DNA from: Streptomyces sp. NBC_00461
GTDB lineage: Bacteria > Actinomycetota > Actinomycetes > Streptomycetales > Streptomycetaceae
Length of the DNA: 64,000 nt
NCBI RefSeq assembly: GCF_036013935.1
Contig: NZ_CP107902.1
Location: 6,667,001 to 6,731,000, forward strand
Direction of reading: 5' to 3'
This document shows, one piece after another, positions 16,784 through 27,371 of the stretch. The notes under the pieces were generated by a model. The model made no database searches, was not told where the DNA came from, and saw only the letters and a list, made by a program, of their open reading frames with translations. Numbering within the stretch: the first letter of the stretch is position 1; each line of letters begins with the position of its first letter. A program made the position numbers and the translations under genes.

Positions 16784-17842
16784 ATGACCCACCAGTGGCG
16801 CGGAATCATCGAGGAGTACCGGGACCGGCTGCCCGTCTCCGACACCACGCCGGTCGTGACGCTCCGCGAGGGCGGCACGCCCCTCGTGCCCGCGCAGGTG
16901 CTCTCCGAGCGCACGGGCTGCGAGGTCCACCTGAAGGTGGAGGGCGCGAACCCCACCGGGTCCTTCAAGGACCGCGGCATGACCATGGCCATCACCCGGG
17001 CCAAGGAGGAGGGCGCGAAGGCCGTGATCTGCGCCTCCACCGGCAACACGTCGGCCAGCGCCGCCGCCTACGCCGTCCGCGCCGGCATGGTGTCGGCCGT
17101 TCTCGTCCCGCAGGGCAAGATCGCGCTCGGCAAGATGGGCCAGGCCCTCGTGCACGGCGCCAAGATCCTCCAGGTCGACGGCAACTTCGACGACTGCCTC
17201 ACCCTCGCCCGCGCGCTGAGCGACAACTACCCCGTGGCGCTGGTGAATTCGGTCAACCCCGTGCGCATCGAAGGCCAGAAGACGGCCTCCTTCGAGATCG
17301 TCGACATGCTCGGTGACGCGCCCGACATCCACGTCCTCCCGGTCGGCAACGCGGGCAACATCACCGCGTACTGGAAGGGCTACAAGGAGTACGCCGCCGA
17401 CGGCATCGCCACGCACACCCCCCGCATGTGGGGCTTCCAGGCCTCCGGCAGCGCCCCGATCGTGCGCGGCGAGATCGTCAAGGACCCGTCGACCATCGCC
17501 ACCGCGATCCGCATCGGCAACCCCGCCTCCTGGCAGTTCGCACTGGACGCGCGGGACGAGTCCGGCGGCTTCATCGACGAGGTGACGGACCGTGAAATCC
17601 TGCGCGCCTACCGGCTGTTGGCCGCGCAGGAGGGCGTATTCGTCGAGCCGGCGTCCGCCGCGTCCGTGGCCGGACTGCTGAAGGCCGCCGAGCAGGGCAA
17701 GGTCGACCCGGGCCAGCGGATCGTGTGCACGGTCACCGGTAACGGCCTGAAGGACCCCGACTGGGCCGTCGCCGGCGCCCCGCAGCCGGTCACCGTCCCG
17801 GTCGACGCGGTGACGGCGGCCGAGCGCCTCGGTCTGGCCTGA
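16784..17842 (+). CDS. thrC: Threonine synthase
   Basis: ThrC, 352 aa, makes L-threonine from O-phosphohomoserine with PLP. The PLP lysine is in PTGSFKDRG (about residue 62), and the cofactor phosphate loop is PVGNAGN. Length fits the shorter actinobacterial threonine synthase class (fold-type II). It lies six bases after hom and belongs to the same transcript. thrB is separated by about 250 bases, which suggests that thrB also has its own promoter. Confidence 0.95.
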   Translation: MTHQWRGIIEEYRDRLPVSDTTPVVTLREGGTPLVPAQVLSERTGCEVHLKVEGANPTGSFKDRGMTMAITRAKEEGAKAVICASTGNTSASAAAYAVRAGMVSAVLVPQGKIALGKMGQALVHGAKILQVDGNFDDCLTLARALSDNYPVALVNSVNPVRIEGQKTASFEIVDMLGDAPDIHVLPVGNAGNITAYWKGYKEYAADGIATHTPRMWGFQASGSAPIVRGEIVKDPSTIATAIRIGNPASWQFALDARDESGGFIDEVTDREILRAYRLLAAQEGVFVEPASAASVAGLLKAAEQGKVDPGQRIVCTVTGNGLKDPDWAVAGAPQPVTVPVDAVTAAERLGLA

Positions 17843-17860
17843 CCGGGAACTCCCTTCAAG

Positions 17861-17908
17861 GGGTGCACAGGGGGCTTACGGCGCGCATCGTGCGCCTCCT
17901 GTGCGCCC
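17861..17908 (+). terminator. Inverted repeat between thrC and thrB
   Basis: Arms GGGTGCACAGG (17861-17871) and CCTGTGCGCCC (17898-17908) pair with one mismatch over a 26-base loop that can pair further (GCGCGCA/TGCGC). It may end or attenuate the hom-thrC transcript before thrB. Confidence 0.45.
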
Positions 17909-18088
17909 TATGTCGCCACGGAAGCTTCCTTCGATAGGCTGTACTGAACCCGCCCGCCGCATATGCCTCCGCACATGGAGCATGTGGACGGCGCCGCGCC
18001 GTCATTGCGGCCTGAGGGTCCTGGTACGTACCCGATGCCGTATCGAATGTCTTCGACCATCACGCAGCTCAAGGAGAGTCATCGAGAG

Positions 18089-19018
18089 ATGGCCGGTCCC
18101 GCCTTCCGCGCCGCCGCCGTAAGGGTGCGCGTCCCCGCCACCAGCGCCAACCTCGGCCCGGGCTTCGACGCCTTCGGCCTGTCGCTGGGACTCTACGACG
18201 ACGTCGTGGTCCGGGTGGCCGACACCGGGCTGCTCATCGACATCGCGGGTGAGGGCAGCGAAACCCTGCCCCGTGACGAGAAGCACCTCCTCGTACGGTC
18301 CCTGCGCACCGCCTTCGACCTGCTCGGCGGGCAGCCGCGCGGCCTGGAGATCGTGTGCGCCAACCGCATTCCGCACGGGCGCGGCCTGGGCTCCTCCTCG
18401 GCCGCCATCTGCGCCGGCATCGTCGCCGCGCGCGCCGTGACCATAGGCGGGGAGTCGAAGCTCGACGACACGGCCCTGCTGGAGCTCGCGACCGAGATCG
18501 AGGGTCACCCCGACAACGTGGCGGCCTGTCTGCTCGGCGGTTTCACCCTCTCCTGGATGGAGGCGGGCGCCGCGCGTGCGATCAGGATGGACGCCGCCGA
18601 TTCCATCGTTCCGGTGGTTTTCGTGCCCGGAAGGCCGGTCCTGACGGAGACCGCGCGCGGCCTGCTCCCGCGCACCGTGCCGCACGTCGACGCCGCCACC
18701 AACGCGGGCCGTGCGGCCCTGCTCGTCGAGGCCCTGACCAGGCGTCCCGAGCTGCTGCTGCCCGCCACCGAGGACCGTCTCCACCAGGAGTACCGCGCGC
18801 CCGCGATGCCGGAGAGCGCCGCGCTGGTGGAGCGGCTGCGGGCCGACGGAGTCCCGGCGGTCATCTCCGGAGCGGGACCCACCGTGCTGGCGTTGGCCGA
18901 CGCCGACAGCGCCGACAAGGTCGCCCATCTGGCAGGCGAAGGGTGGGCCGCCAACCGGCTCGAACTCGACGCCCAGGGAGCGAGTGTGCTGCCGCTCGCA
19001 GCCTCCAGTGACATGTAA
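18089..19018 (+). CDS. thrB: Homoserine kinase
   Basis: ThrB, 309 aa, phosphorylates homoserine with ATP, supplying the ThrC substrate. It is a GHMP kinase: N-terminal PATSANLGPGFDAFG, ATP loop PHGRGLGSSSAAI (about residues 95-107), and the C-terminal ISGAGPTVLAL. The ATG at 18089 was chosen because the conserved protein begins just there. AAGGAG lies 12 bases upstream, slightly far, and in-frame starts further upstream exist. It closes the lysA-hom-thrC-thrB set. Confidence 0.93.
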   Translation: MAGPAFRAAAVRVRVPATSANLGPGFDAFGLSLGLYDDVVVRVADTGLLIDIAGEGSETLPRDEKHLLVRSLRTAFDLLGGQPRGLEIVCANRIPHGRGLGSSSAAICAGIVAARAVTIGGESKLDDTALLELATEIEGHPDNVAACLLGGFTLSWMEAGAARAIRMDAADSIVPVVFVPGRPVLTETARGLLPRTVPHVDAATNAGRAALLVEALTRRPELLLPATEDRLHQEYRAPAMPESAALVERLRADGVPAVISGAGPTVLALADADSADKVAHLAGEGWAANRLELDAQGASVLPLAASSDM

Positions 19019-19434
19019 AAACCGGCGGTTGCCGGATTTCGAGAGGGGGAATGTTTGTTGGATCCGGTAGTGTTAATCTCAAGTCTGCACCCGACCCCAC
19101 CATGGCGAGGTGCTTCGTGTCCCCGTCCGGGACAGACATTCTTCCGGGAGCCTCCCAAGCCGCACTGTGTTCCGTACGACGTACGCGGGCAGTACCTCGT
19201 ACGCGGGCACTGAGCGACTTGCCGGGCACGCTCCGGAACAGGTGCGACCAGGCCACGTGACACCGACACTCGGTGCCGCGGTCACGGCTTTGGGAAGCGC
19301 CGTCCCAGAAATTGCCTCCGCCACCTTTGGCGGACCACCGCCCCGGCACGGTCCACACAGCAAGGACCGCAGCCGGAAGCACAACCGGTCGCCGAGCCAG
19401 ACAGGCCGACGTCCGCTCCAGGGAAGGACCCTTC
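19019..19434 (+). other. Long rho leader region
   Basis: The 416 bases between thrB and rho hold no credible gene. A small hairpin comes first (19022-19035), then the rho promoter and a long untranslated leader. Long leaders at rho genes often serve autoregulation by Rho-dependent attenuation. I could not place a convincing promoter. Confidence 0.5.
19022..19035 (+). terminator. Short hairpin after thrB
   Basis: A 5-bp stem CCGGC/GCCGG with loop GGTT follows the thrB stop by three bases. It is weak and lacks a full T-run. Confidence 0.4.
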
Positions 19435-21498
19435 GTGAGCGACACCACCGATCTGATGGGCGCACGTGTCGAGGAGACCGCTGCCGCGCCCGCCACGGAC
19501 GCCTCCGCGCCTGCCACCGGTGCAGGCTCCCGGCGGCGCCGCGGTACCGGCCTCGACGGCATGGTGCTGGCAGAGCTGCAGCAGGTCGCATCCGGCCTCG
19601 GTATCAGGGGCACCGCGCGCATGCGCAAGAGCCAGCTGATCGAGGTCATCAAGGAGGCGCAGGCGGGAGGCGGTGCCGCGGCCCCCAAGGCCGAGGACGC
19701 CGCCGAGACCAAGCCCAAGCGCCGCGCCACCTCCAAGGCTCGTACGGGCGATGACGCAGCGCCCGCCGCCGCGAAGAAGGCCGCCGCCCCGGCCGAGAAG
19801 GCCGTGGCCCAGCAGCAGATCGAGATCCCCGGCCAGCCGGCCGGCGGCCCCTCCCGCGCGAGCGAGGCCGAGCGTGCGGGAGACGACGCGCCTGCGGAGC
19901 GCCGTCGTCGTCGCGCCACCTCGGAGGCCGGCGCCCCGGCGTCGAGCACCGAGACCATCGCCGCCGAGGCGAAGAGCGAGCCCAAGGCCGAGAACCCGGC
20001 CCAGAGCCAGCCGCAGGGCGACGCCGGTGACGGCGACGGCCGCCAGGGCCGCCGTGACCGCCGGGACCGCGACCGCGGGGGCCGTGGTGACCGCGACCGC
20101 CGCGGCAACAAGGGCGACGAGCAGCAGGGCGGCCAGGGCGGTGGCCAGCAGCGCCAGGACCGTCAGGACCGCGGGGACCGGCAGCAGCAGGGCGGCGCGC
20201 GCCAGGACCGTCAGGACCGCCAGCAGCGCGACAACGGCCCGCAGGACGACGACGACTTCGATGGCGGCCGCCGCGGCCGTCGGGGCCGTTACCGGGACCG
20301 TCGTGGCCGTCGTGGCCGTGACGAGATCGGCGGCGCCGAGCCGCAGCTCGCCGACGACGACGTCCTGATCCCCGTCGCGGGCATTCTCGACATCCTCGAC
20401 AACTACGCTTTCATCCGCACGTCGGGCTACCTGCCGGGCCCCAACGACGTGTACGTCTCCCTCGCCCAGGTCCGCAAGAACGGCCTGCGCAAGGGCGACC
20501 ACGTCACCGGTGCCGTGCGCCAGCCCAAGGACGGCGAGCGCCGCGAGAAGTTCAACGCGCTGGTCCGCCTCGACTCGGCGAACGGGATGGCGGCCGAATC
20601 CGGGCGCGGCCGCCCGGAGTTCAACAAGCTGACGCCGCTGTACCCGCAGGACCGCCTCCGTCTGGAGACGGACCCGGGCGTCCTCACCACCCGCATCATC
20701 GACCTCGTCGCGCCGATCGGTAAGGGCCAGCGCGGTCTGATCGTGGCCCCGCCGAAGACCGGCAAGACCATGATCATGCAGGCGATCGCCAACGCGATCA
20801 CGCACAACAACCCCGAGTGCCACCTGATGGTCGTCCTGGTCGACGAGCGTCCGGAAGAGGTCACCGACATGCAGCGGTCGGTCAAGGGCGAGGTCATCTC
20901 CTCGACCTTCGACCGCCCGGCCGAGGACCACACGACGGTCGCCGAGCTGGCCATCGAGCGCGCCAAGCGCCTGGTGGAACTGGGTCACGACGTCGTCGTG
21001 CTGCTCGACTCGATCACGCGTCTGGGCCGTGCGTACAACCTCGCCGCCCCGGCCTCCGGCCGCATCCTGTCCGGTGGTGTCGACTCGACCGCCCTGTACC
21101 CGCCGAAGCGCTTCTTCGGTGCCGCGCGCAACATCGAGGACGGTGGCTCGCTCACCATCCTGGCGACGGCCCTTGTCGACACCGGGTCCCGCATGGACGA
21201 GGTGATCTTCGAGGAGTTCAAGGGCACGGGCAACGCCGAGCTCAAGCTCGACCGGAAGCTCGCCGACAAGCGCATCTTCCCGGCGGTGGACGTCGACGCG
21301 TCCGGTACCCGTAAGGAAGAGATCCTGCTCGGCAGTGACGAGCTCGCCATCACCTGGAAGCTGCGGAGGGTGCTGCACGCGCTCGACCAGCAGCAGGCGA
21401 TCGAGCTGCTGCTGGACAAGATGAAGCAGACGAAGTCGAACGCCGAGTTCCTGCTCCAGATCCAGAAGACGACGCCGATGCCCGGTAACGGTGACTAG
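19435..21498 (+). CDS. rho: Transcription termination factor Rho
   Basis: Rho, 687 aa, is a hexameric RNA helicase that ends transcription. After a helical Rho_N segment (about residues 43-80) comes a long low-complexity insertion, first Ala/Glu/Lys-rich then, at about residues 200-302, built of Arg/Gly/Asp/Gln repeats such as [11 protein letters not shown] and [15 protein letters not shown]. The RNA-binding cold-shock fold and ATPase follow: Walker A APPKTGKT, Walker [17 protein letters not shown], and DASGTRKEE near the end. Such insertions are known in actinobacterial Rho and add RNA contacts. The GTG start follows GGGAAGGA. A strong terminator lies downstream. Confidence 0.95.
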   Translation: MSDTTDLMGARVEETAAAPATDASAPATGAGSRRRRGTGLDGMVLAELQQVASGLGIRGTARMRKSQLIEVIKEAQAGGGAAAPKAEDAAETKPKRRATSKARTGDDAAPAAAKKAAAPAEKAVAQQQIEIPGQPAGGPSRASEAERAGDDAPAERRRRRATSEAGAPASSTETIAAEAKSEPKAENPAQSQPQGDAGDGDGRQGRRDRRDRDRGGRGDRDRRGNKGDEQQGGQGGGQQRQDRQDRGDRQQQGGARQDRQDRQQRDNGPQDDDDFDGGRRGRRGRYRDRRGRRGRDEIGGAEPQLADDDVLIPVAGILDILDNYAFIRTSGYLPGPNDVYVSLAQVRKNGLRKGDHVTGAVRQPKDGERREKFNALVRLDSANGMAAESGRGRPEFNKLTPLYPQDRLRLETDPGVLTTRIIDLVAPIGKGQRGLIVAPPKTGKTMIMQAIANAITHNNPECHLMVVLVDERPEEVTDMQRSVKGEVISSTFDRPAEDHTTVAELAIERAKRLVELGHDVVVLLDSITRLGRAYNLAAPASGRILSGGVDSTALYPPKRFFGAARNIEDGGSLTILATALVDTGSRMDEVIFEEFKGTGNAELKLDRKLADKRIFPAVDVDASGTRKEEILLGSDELAITWKLRRVLHALDQQQAIELLLDKMKQTKSNAEFLLQIQKTTPMPGNGD

Positions 21499-21600
21499 TC
21501 GCCGTTTGAGGTAGCTGTTGTCTGTCGGCTGCGAGTTTGTCGTGGTTGATCGCGCCCACGTGGCGGAGCCGCCTATTGATACGGCCCCGCACCCCTTAAG

Positions 21601-21642
21601 AGCCTGCCCTCCGTCACTTGCGTGACGGAGGGCAGGCTTTTT
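21601..21642 (+). terminator. Strong rho-gene terminator
   Basis: A perfect 16-bp stem (21601-21616 with 21623-21638) over loop CTTGCG is followed by TTTT, a classic intrinsic terminator. Confidence 0.92.
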
Positions 21643-21706
21643 GCGCTGATAGGAACGGGCGTCTTCTCGCGCCCCTTTCACATCCTGTCTCCCTGGGGGG
21701 AACTCC

Positions 21707-23536
21707 TTGCGCACGCCCTTGGCCGGTAGCGGTCGTCGTAGACGCCGGATTCGTATGGCACTGCCCATTGCCGCGGCAGGACTGGCCGCCGCTGTCGCCG
21801 GTGCGTTGCCGGCCTCGTCCGCGGGTGCCGCCACCGGCGTGCCGACGCCGACCGTCAAGCCCGCCACCAGCACCGTCTCGACCACCGTGCTGCAGAAGCG
21901 CATCGCCGGCGCGCTCGTCACCGACGGCACCGCGGGGCAGGCGACGCCGAAGTCGTCCTTCAGCGCGAGCACGACCGGCTCCTCCGTGAGCCCGTACGTC
22001 ATCGGCGGCACCGACACCGCCGTCACCTCGGCGCCCTGGATGGCGCAGCTCTGGTACTACGACGACCAGGGCACCGCCGACGAGAGCGACGACCTCGGCT
22101 TCTTCTGCGGCGGCACCGTCGTCTCGCCGACGAAGATCCTCACCGCCGCGCACTGCGTCAGGGACGAGAACGGCAAGAGCTACGACTGGAAGGCCTACGG
22201 CGCCGTCCTGACCGGCACCTCGCAGCTGCCGACCACCGACAGCTACGGCAGCACCGACCTGCACGGCGGCACCGTGTCGCTGCCGCTCAGACAGTGGAAC
22301 CACCCGTCGTACAGCGCGACGACCATCAACAACGACATCGCCGTCCTCACCCTGGCCTCCCCGGTCACGGCGACGCCGCTGCGCATGACGACGTCCGGCG
22401 ACACCACCTCGTACGCCGGCGGCACCAGCGCCAGGCTCTACGGCTGGGGGCGCACCGGCTCCACCAGCCAGGACATCTCCGAGACGCTGAAGTCGACCAC
22501 GCTGACCATCCACGCCGACAGCACCTGCTCGGGCGTCTACGGCAGCGGGTACGTCAAGGGCCACATGATCTGCGCCGGCTCGCAGAGCGGCAGCGACATC
22601 GGCACCAAGGCGGCCTGCAACGGAGACTCCGGCGGGCCCCTGGTCGTGAACAACCGGATCGTCGGCGTCGTCTCGTGGGGCGTCGCGAACTGTGTGAAGA
22701 AGGGCTACTACAGCGTCTTCTCGAAGGTCAGCAGCTACGTCGGCGCCGCCTACGCGAACGTCGACGACACCGACCTCAGTCACACGGACGGCAAGGCCGA
22801 CCTGTTCGTGCGCAGCTCCTCCACCAAGGAGGCGTTCGAGAAGGACTCCAAGGGCACGTCGCTTGCGGCACGGGTCTCCCTGGGGTCGTACGACGGTGTC
22901 GACCTCGTCCTGCAGACCGACCTGAACCGGGACGGCTACCAGGACATGGTGGTGCGCCAGAGTGCCGGCGGCGACGTCTACTGGCTGCACTACGTGCCGT
23001 CCGGTGGGACCTGGGCCAAGACGAAGATCTTCACCGACTGGAAGACCCGCACCCGCATCGTCGCCCCGGGCGACATCACCGGCGACTACCTTCCGGACCT
23101 GCTGTCGGTCGACTCCGGCGGCACCCTGTGGATCTACCCCGGCAAGGGCAACGGCACCTTCGCCTCCCGGGTGAAGGTCGGCACCGGCTGGAACCAGTAC
23201 AACTCCCTGCGCGGCAAGGGGGACTTCACCGGCGACGGCAAGACCGACCTGCTCGCCCGCAAGAGCAGCAACGGGGACCTGTACCTGTACAAGGGCACCG
23301 GCAAGTCCGGCACGGGCGCCTTCTCTGCCCGCGTCAAGGTGCGCAGCGCCTGGACCGGCTACAACGCCTTCGACGCGGTCGGCGACGTCAGCGGCGACGG
23401 CAGGGCCGACTTCCTGGCCCGTACGCCCTCAGGGACCCTCTATCTGTACAAGGGCACCGGTAAGGCCACAACGGAGATCTTTGCCACAAGGGTCTCGGTC
23501 GGTACCGGTTTCCAGCAGTACGACCTCTTCGGCTGA
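21707..23536 (+). CDS. Secreted trypsin-like protease with FG-GAP repeats
   Basis: This 609-aa exported protein has a long signal peptide with Arg-rich start (RRRRRIR), hydrophobic core and cleavage near SAGAATG (about residue 43). A chymotrypsin-fold S1 domain follows, with the triad in TAAHC (about 145), NDIAVL and GDSGGP (about 306), where the Asp six residues before the Ser site suggests trypsin-like specificity. From about residue 365 to the end come FG-GAP/VCBS-type repeats with calcium loops such as DLNRDGYQD and DFTGDGKTD. The start is a TTG after GGGGGGAA. The signal run of arginines may indicate Tat export. Its substrate is unknown. Confidence 0.9.
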   Translation: MRTPLAGSGRRRRRIRMALPIAAAGLAAAVAGALPASSAGAATGVPTPTVKPATSTVSTTVLQKRIAGALVTDGTAGQATPKSSFSASTTGSSVSPYVIGGTDTAVTSAPWMAQLWYYDDQGTADESDDLGFFCGGTVVSPTKILTAAHCVRDENGKSYDWKAYGAVLTGTSQLPTTDSYGSTDLHGGTVSLPLRQWNHPSYSATTINNDIAVLTLASPVTATPLRMTTSGDTTSYAGGTSARLYGWGRTGSTSQDISETLKSTTLTIHADSTCSGVYGSGYVKGHMICAGSQSGSDIGTKAACNGDSGGPLVVNNRIVGVVSWGVANCVKKGYYSVFSKVSSYVGAAYANVDDTDLSHTDGKADLFVRSSSTKEAFEKDSKGTSLAARVSLGSYDGVDLVLQTDLNRDGYQDMVVRQSAGGDVYWLHYVPSGGTWAKTKIFTDWKTRTRIVAPGDITGDYLPDLLSVDSGGTLWIYPGKGNGTFASRVKVGTGWNQYNSLRGKGDFTGDGKTDLLARKSSNGDLYLYKGTGKSGTGAFSARVKVRSAWTGYNAFDAVGDVSGDGRADFLARTPSGTLYLYKGTGKATTEIFATRVSVGTGFQQYDLFG

Positions 23537-23581
23537 AACAGCAGGTGAGCGAGTTACGCCCGCCAACTTTCGTGACGCTCT

Positions 23582-23608
23582 GTGCCCAACCTTCCACGGG
23601 TTGGGCAC
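23582..23608 (+). terminator. Terminator after the protease gene
   Basis: A perfect 10-bp stem GTGCCCAACC/GGTTGGGCAC with a 7-base loop lies 45 bases past the stop. Confidence 0.75.
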
Positions 23609-23756
23609 GGTGCGTTGTGCAACCCTTTCTCGAGTTCCTCCGTCTGACCGTACGGAGCGACGATGGTTCGGTACGACGCGTACGACGTGGATCCGGTACT
23701 GACAGGCCTGTCCCTGAAAGCAGGGGGTAACCGACCGTAACGAGAACGAGGAGCAC

Positions 23757-24902
23757 ATGTCCGCCGAGAGCACGCCGGGACCCGGCATACCGGGAGGATC
23801 CGGGACCAACGGCTCGCGCAACAGCGCCAAGGGCCGTCGCCGCAAGCCCCGCAGCAAGCGCCACAAGGGCCTTCTGATCGCGGCCTGGACCACTGCGGGC
23901 ATCGTCGTGCTCGGCGGCACCGGGGCCGGATACGTGTACTTCAAGCTCAACGGCAACATCAAGAGCGTCGACATCGACTCGGCGCTCGGCACCTCACGGC
24001 CGACGAAGGTGGACAACGGCTCGGAGAACATCCTCGTCCTCGGCTCGGACTCCCGCTCCGGCAAGAACAAGAAGCTCGGCGGCGGCGCCGACGACGGCAG
24101 CGCCCGCTCCGACACCGCGATGATCGTGCACGTGTACAAGGGTCACAAGCGGGCCAGCGTGGTCTCCATCCCGCGTGACACCATCATCGACCGCCCCGAG
24201 TGCACCGACACCAAGGGCGTCACCCATGACGCCGCGAACGGCGTGATGTTCAACTCCGCGTACTCCACCGGCGGTGCCACCTGCGCGGTGAAGACCGTCG
24301 AGTCCCTCACGGACATCCGCATGGACCACTATCTCGAGGTCGACTTCAGCGGCTTCGAGAAGCTCGTCGACGAACTCGGCGGCGTCCAGGTCACCACGAC
24401 CAAGGACATCAAGGACTCCGAGAGCCATCTGAACCTCAGCGCCGGCAGCCATAAGCTCGACGGCGAGCAGGCCCTGGGCCTGGTCCGCACCCGACACGGC
24501 GTCGGCGACGGCTCCGACCTCGGCCGCATCCAGCTCCAGCAGGCCTTCATCAAGGCACTGGCCGACCAGGTCAAGCACATCGGCGTCTTCTCCAACCCGA
24601 AGAGGCTCTACGACCTCGCCGACACCGCCACCAAGGCCGTGACGGCCGACTCCAAGCTGGGCTCGGTCAACTCCCTGATGTCGTTCGCGAACGGACTCAA
24701 GGGCATCGGCTCCTCGAACATGCACATGGTCACGATGCCGGTCCGGTACGACCCGGCGAACCCGAACCGCGTGATCGTCGAGAAGTCGAAGGCCCAGCAG
24801 GTGTGGACGGCCCTCAAGAACGACCGGCCGATCCCGAAGGCGGCCACCGAAGGCAATGCCACGGGCGAGGCCAGGGGCGTCGTCAGCTCCGGCCGGGAAT
24901 AG
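23757..24902 (+). CDS. LytR-CpsA-Psr (LCP) family protein
   Basis: This 381-aa protein has a basic, Ser/Gly-rich cytoplasmic N-terminus, one membrane helix (about residues 41-62) and an extracellular LCP domain. Family features seen are [30 protein letters not shown] and, later, [23 protein letters not shown] enzymes move undecaprenyl-linked glycopolymers such as teichoic acids or teichulosonic acids onto peptidoglycan. Arg/Asp residues that bind the lipid pyrophosphate and metal are present. It stands alone between a terminator and rpmE. The glycopolymer is not evident from context. Confidence 0.9.
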   Translation: MSAESTPGPGIPGGSGTNGSRNSAKGRRRKPRSKRHKGLLIAAWTTAGIVVLGGTGAGYVYFKLNGNIKSVDIDSALGTSRPTKVDNGSENILVLGSDSRSGKNKKLGGGADDGSARSDTAMIVHVYKGHKRASVVSIPRDTIIDRPECTDTKGVTHDAANGVMFNSAYSTGGATCAVKTVESLTDIRMDHYLEVDFSGFEKLVDELGGVQVTTTKDIKDSESHLNLSAGSHKLDGEQALGLVRTRHGVGDGSDLGRIQLQQAFIKALADQVKHIGVFSNPKRLYDLADTATKAVTADSKLGSVNSLMSFANGLKGIGSSNMHMVTMPVRYDPANPNRVIVEKSKAQQVWTALKNDRPIPKAATEGNATGEARGVVSSGRE

Positions 24903-25024
24903 ATCACCCGAACCCCCGGTTTTGGGGGATGGCCCCAGTCCTGGCAGACTGGTACGTCGGCTCCGGTTCACGCCTCCGCAATCCGCGGCAGCGACCCGGC
25001 GCCCTCCCGAAACTAGGAGACACC

Positions 25025-25249
25025 TTGAAGCGCGACATCCACCCCGAGTACGTCGAGACGCAGGTCAGCTGCACCTGTGGCGCGTCGTTCACCACCCGTA
25101 GCACGATCTCCAGCGGCACCGTCCGTGCCGAGGTCTGCTCCGAGTGCCACCCGTTCTACACGGGCAAGCAGAAGATCCTCGACACCGGTGGCCGTGTGGC
25201 CCGCTTCGAGGCCCGCTTCGGCAAGGCTGCAGCCGGCTCCAAGAAGTAG
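25025..25249 (+). CDS. rpmE: 50S ribosomal protein L31, zinc type
   Basis: This 74-aa L31 carries the four-cysteine zinc set (SCTCG and VCSECH), which marks the C+ form used when zinc is plentiful; Streptomyces usually have a cysteine-free paralogue elsewhere, controlled by Zur. The start is a TTG after AGGAGA. It heads a translation cluster with prfA and prmC. Length is normal. Confidence 0.95.
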   Translation: MKRDIHPEYVETQVSCTCGASFTTRSTISSGTVRAEVCSECHPFYTGKQKILDTGGRVARFEARFGKAAAGSKK

Positions 25250-25355
25250 CGAGCTCCAATCCGCCGGTCCACGGCCGCGCCCTGAAACAGGCGCGCCGGG
25301 ACCGGCGTTTTTGGTCGCCCGCCTTCCCCCTCTTTCCGCATTTCAGGAGCCCAAG

Positions 25356-26432
25356 ATGTTCGAGGCCGTCGAGGAACTCGTCGGTGAGCACGCCGACCTG
25401 GAGACGAAGCTCGCCGACCCGTCGGTCCACGCCGACCAGGCCAACGCGCGCAAGCTCAACAAGCGTTACGCCGAGCTCACCCCGATCGTCGCCACGTACC
25501 GCTCCTGGAAGCAGACCGGCGACGACATCGAGACGGCGAAGGAATTCGTCGCCGACGACCCGGACTTCGCCGCCGAGGCCAAGGAGCTGGAGAAGCAGCG
25601 CGAGCAGCTCACCGAGAAGCTGCGCCTGCTGCTGGTCCCGCGTGACCCCAGTGACGACAAGGACGTCATTCTGGAGATCAAGGCCGGCGCCGGCGGTGAC
25701 GAGTCCGCGCTCTTCGCGGGCGACCTGCTGCGTATGTATCTCCGCTACGCCGAGCGCATCGGCTGGAAGACCGAGATCATCGACTCGACCGAGTCCGAGC
25801 TGGGCGGCTACAAGGACGTCCAGGTCGCCGTGAAGACCAAGGGCGGCAACGGTGCCACCGAGCCCGGACAGGGCGTCTGGGCACGCCTGAAGTACGAGGG
25901 CGGCGTGCACCGCGTGCAGCGCGTGCCGGCGACCGAGTCCCAGGGCCGTATCCACACCTCCGCGGCCGGTGTCCTCGTGACGCCCGAGGCCGAGGAGGTC
26001 GACGTCGAGGTCAACCCGAACGACCTGCGCATCGACGTCTACCGCTCCTCGGGACCCGGCGGCCAGTCGGTCAACACCACCGACTCCGCCGTGCGCATCA
26101 CGCACATTCCCACCGGAGTCGTCGCCTCCTGCCAGAACGAGAAGAGCCAGCTGCAGAACAAGGAGCAGGCACTGCGTATCCTGCGCTCCAGGCTGCTCGC
26201 AGCGGCGCAGGAGGAGGCGGAGCGGGAGGCCGCCGACGCCCGCCGCAGCCAGGTCCGCACCGTCGACCGCTCCGAGAAGATCCGTACGTACAACTTCCCG
26301 GAGAATCGCCTCTCGGACCACCGCGTCGGCTTCAAGGCCTACAACCTGGACCAGGTCCTGGACGGCGACCTCGACGCGGTCATCCAGGCCTGCGTCGACG
26401 CGGACTCGGCGGCCAAGCTGGCAGCCGCGTAA
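25356..26432 (+). CDS. prfA: Peptide chain release factor 1
   Basis: RF1, 358 aa, reads UAA and UAG and triggers peptide release. It shows the RF1 codon-reading tripeptide in RVPATES and the catalytic GGQ in [20 protein letters not shown]. The C-terminal DHRVGF region is typical. The ATG at 25356 follows AGGAGC. prmC, whose product methylates the GGQ glutamine, follows after 41 bases, so modifier and target are together. Confidence 0.96.
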   Translation: MFEAVEELVGEHADLETKLADPSVHADQANARKLNKRYAELTPIVATYRSWKQTGDDIETAKEFVADDPDFAAEAKELEKQREQLTEKLRLLLVPRDPSDDKDVILEIKAGAGGDESALFAGDLLRMYLRYAERIGWKTEIIDSTESELGGYKDVQVAVKTKGGNGATEPGQGVWARLKYEGGVHRVQRVPATESQGRIHTSAAGVLVTPEAEEVDVEVNPNDLRIDVYRSSGPGGQSVNTTDSAVRITHIPTGVVASCQNEKSQLQNKEQALRILRSRLLAAAQEEAEREAADARRSQVRTVDRSEKIRTYNFPENRLSDHRVGFKAYNLDQVLDGDLDAVIQACVDADSAAKLAAA

Positions 26433-26473
26433 GGCGCACGTACGCACGACCGAGTACGACACGGAGGACTTGC

Positions 26474-27319
26474 GTGAACCTGCTGCTCGCAGAGGTGGCA
26501 CAGGCCACCCAGCGGCTGGCCGACGCCGGCGTGCCCTCGCCGCGCAATGACGCGGAGGAGCTCGCCGCGTTCGTGCACGGCGTGAAGCGGGGCGAGCTGC
26601 ACTCCGTGAAGGACTCCGACTTCGACGCCCGCTACTGGGAGGTCATCGCCCGGCGCGAGCAGCGCGAACCGCTGCAGCACATCACCGGGCGGGCCTACTT
26701 CCGCTACCTGGAACTCCAGGTCGGGCCGGGCGTGTTCGTGCCGCGGCCCGAGACCGAGTCCGTGGTCGGCTGGGCCATAGACGCCGTGCGCGCCATGGAC
26801 GTCGTGGAGCCCCGCATCGTCGACCTGTGCACCGGCTCCGGCGCCATCGCGCTCGCGCTCGCCCAGGAGGTTCCACGCTCCCGCGTGCACGCCGTGGAGC
26901 TGTCCGAGGATGCCCTCCAGTGGACCCGCAAGAACGTGGAGGGGTCCAGGGTCGACCTGCGGCAGGGCAACGCGCTGGACGCCTTCCGCGACCTCGACGG
27001 CCATGTCGACCTGGTCATCTCCAACCCGCCCTACATCCCCCTGACCGAGTGGGAGTACGTCGCCCCCGAGGCGCGGGACTACGATCCCCAACTCGCCCTG
27101 TTCTCAGGGGAGGACGGCCTCGATCTCATCCGCGGTCTGGAGCGGACCGCACACCGGCTGCTGCGCCCCGGCGGCGTCGTCGTCATCGAGCACGCCGACA
27201 CCCAGGGCGGCCAGGTGCCGTGGATCTTCACCGAGGAGCGGGGCTGGGCCGACGCGGCCGACCACCCCGACCTGAACAGGCGCCCCCGGTTCGCGACGGC
27301 CCGCAAGGCGCTGCCGTGA
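26474..27319 (+). CDS. prmC: Release factor glutamine methyltransferase PrmC
   Basis: This 281-aa HemK-type enzyme methylates the GGQ glutamine of release factors using SAM. It has the helical N-terminal domain, the SAM loop VDLCTGSGAIALALA, the acidic residue in VHAVELSEDAL, and the catalytic NPPYIP motif. It starts at GTG after GGAGGA. The gene lies directly behind prfA, and a Sua5/YrdC gene follows. Confidence 0.95.
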   Translation: MNLLLAEVAQATQRLADAGVPSPRNDAEELAAFVHGVKRGELHSVKDSDFDARYWEVIARREQREPLQHITGRAYFRYLELQVGPGVFVPRPETESVVGWAIDAVRAMDVVEPRIVDLCTGSGAIALALAQEVPRSRVHAVELSEDALQWTRKNVEGSRVDLRQGNALDAFRDLDGHVDLVISNPPYIPLTEWEYVAPEARDYDPQLALFSGEDGLDLIRGLERTAHRLLRPGGVVVIEHADTQGGQVPWIFTEERGWADAADHPDLNRRPRFATARKALP

Positions 27320-27371
27320 GCACCCCCCAGACTCTTTCCCGGATGTACGTGTACGAGGAGGCCCGCTAGAC

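Noticed and set aside
19048..19074. SigR-like promoter (GGAAT ... GTT) before rho
   Set aside because: The gap is 19 bases, one off the SigR spacing I recall, and no other support was seen.
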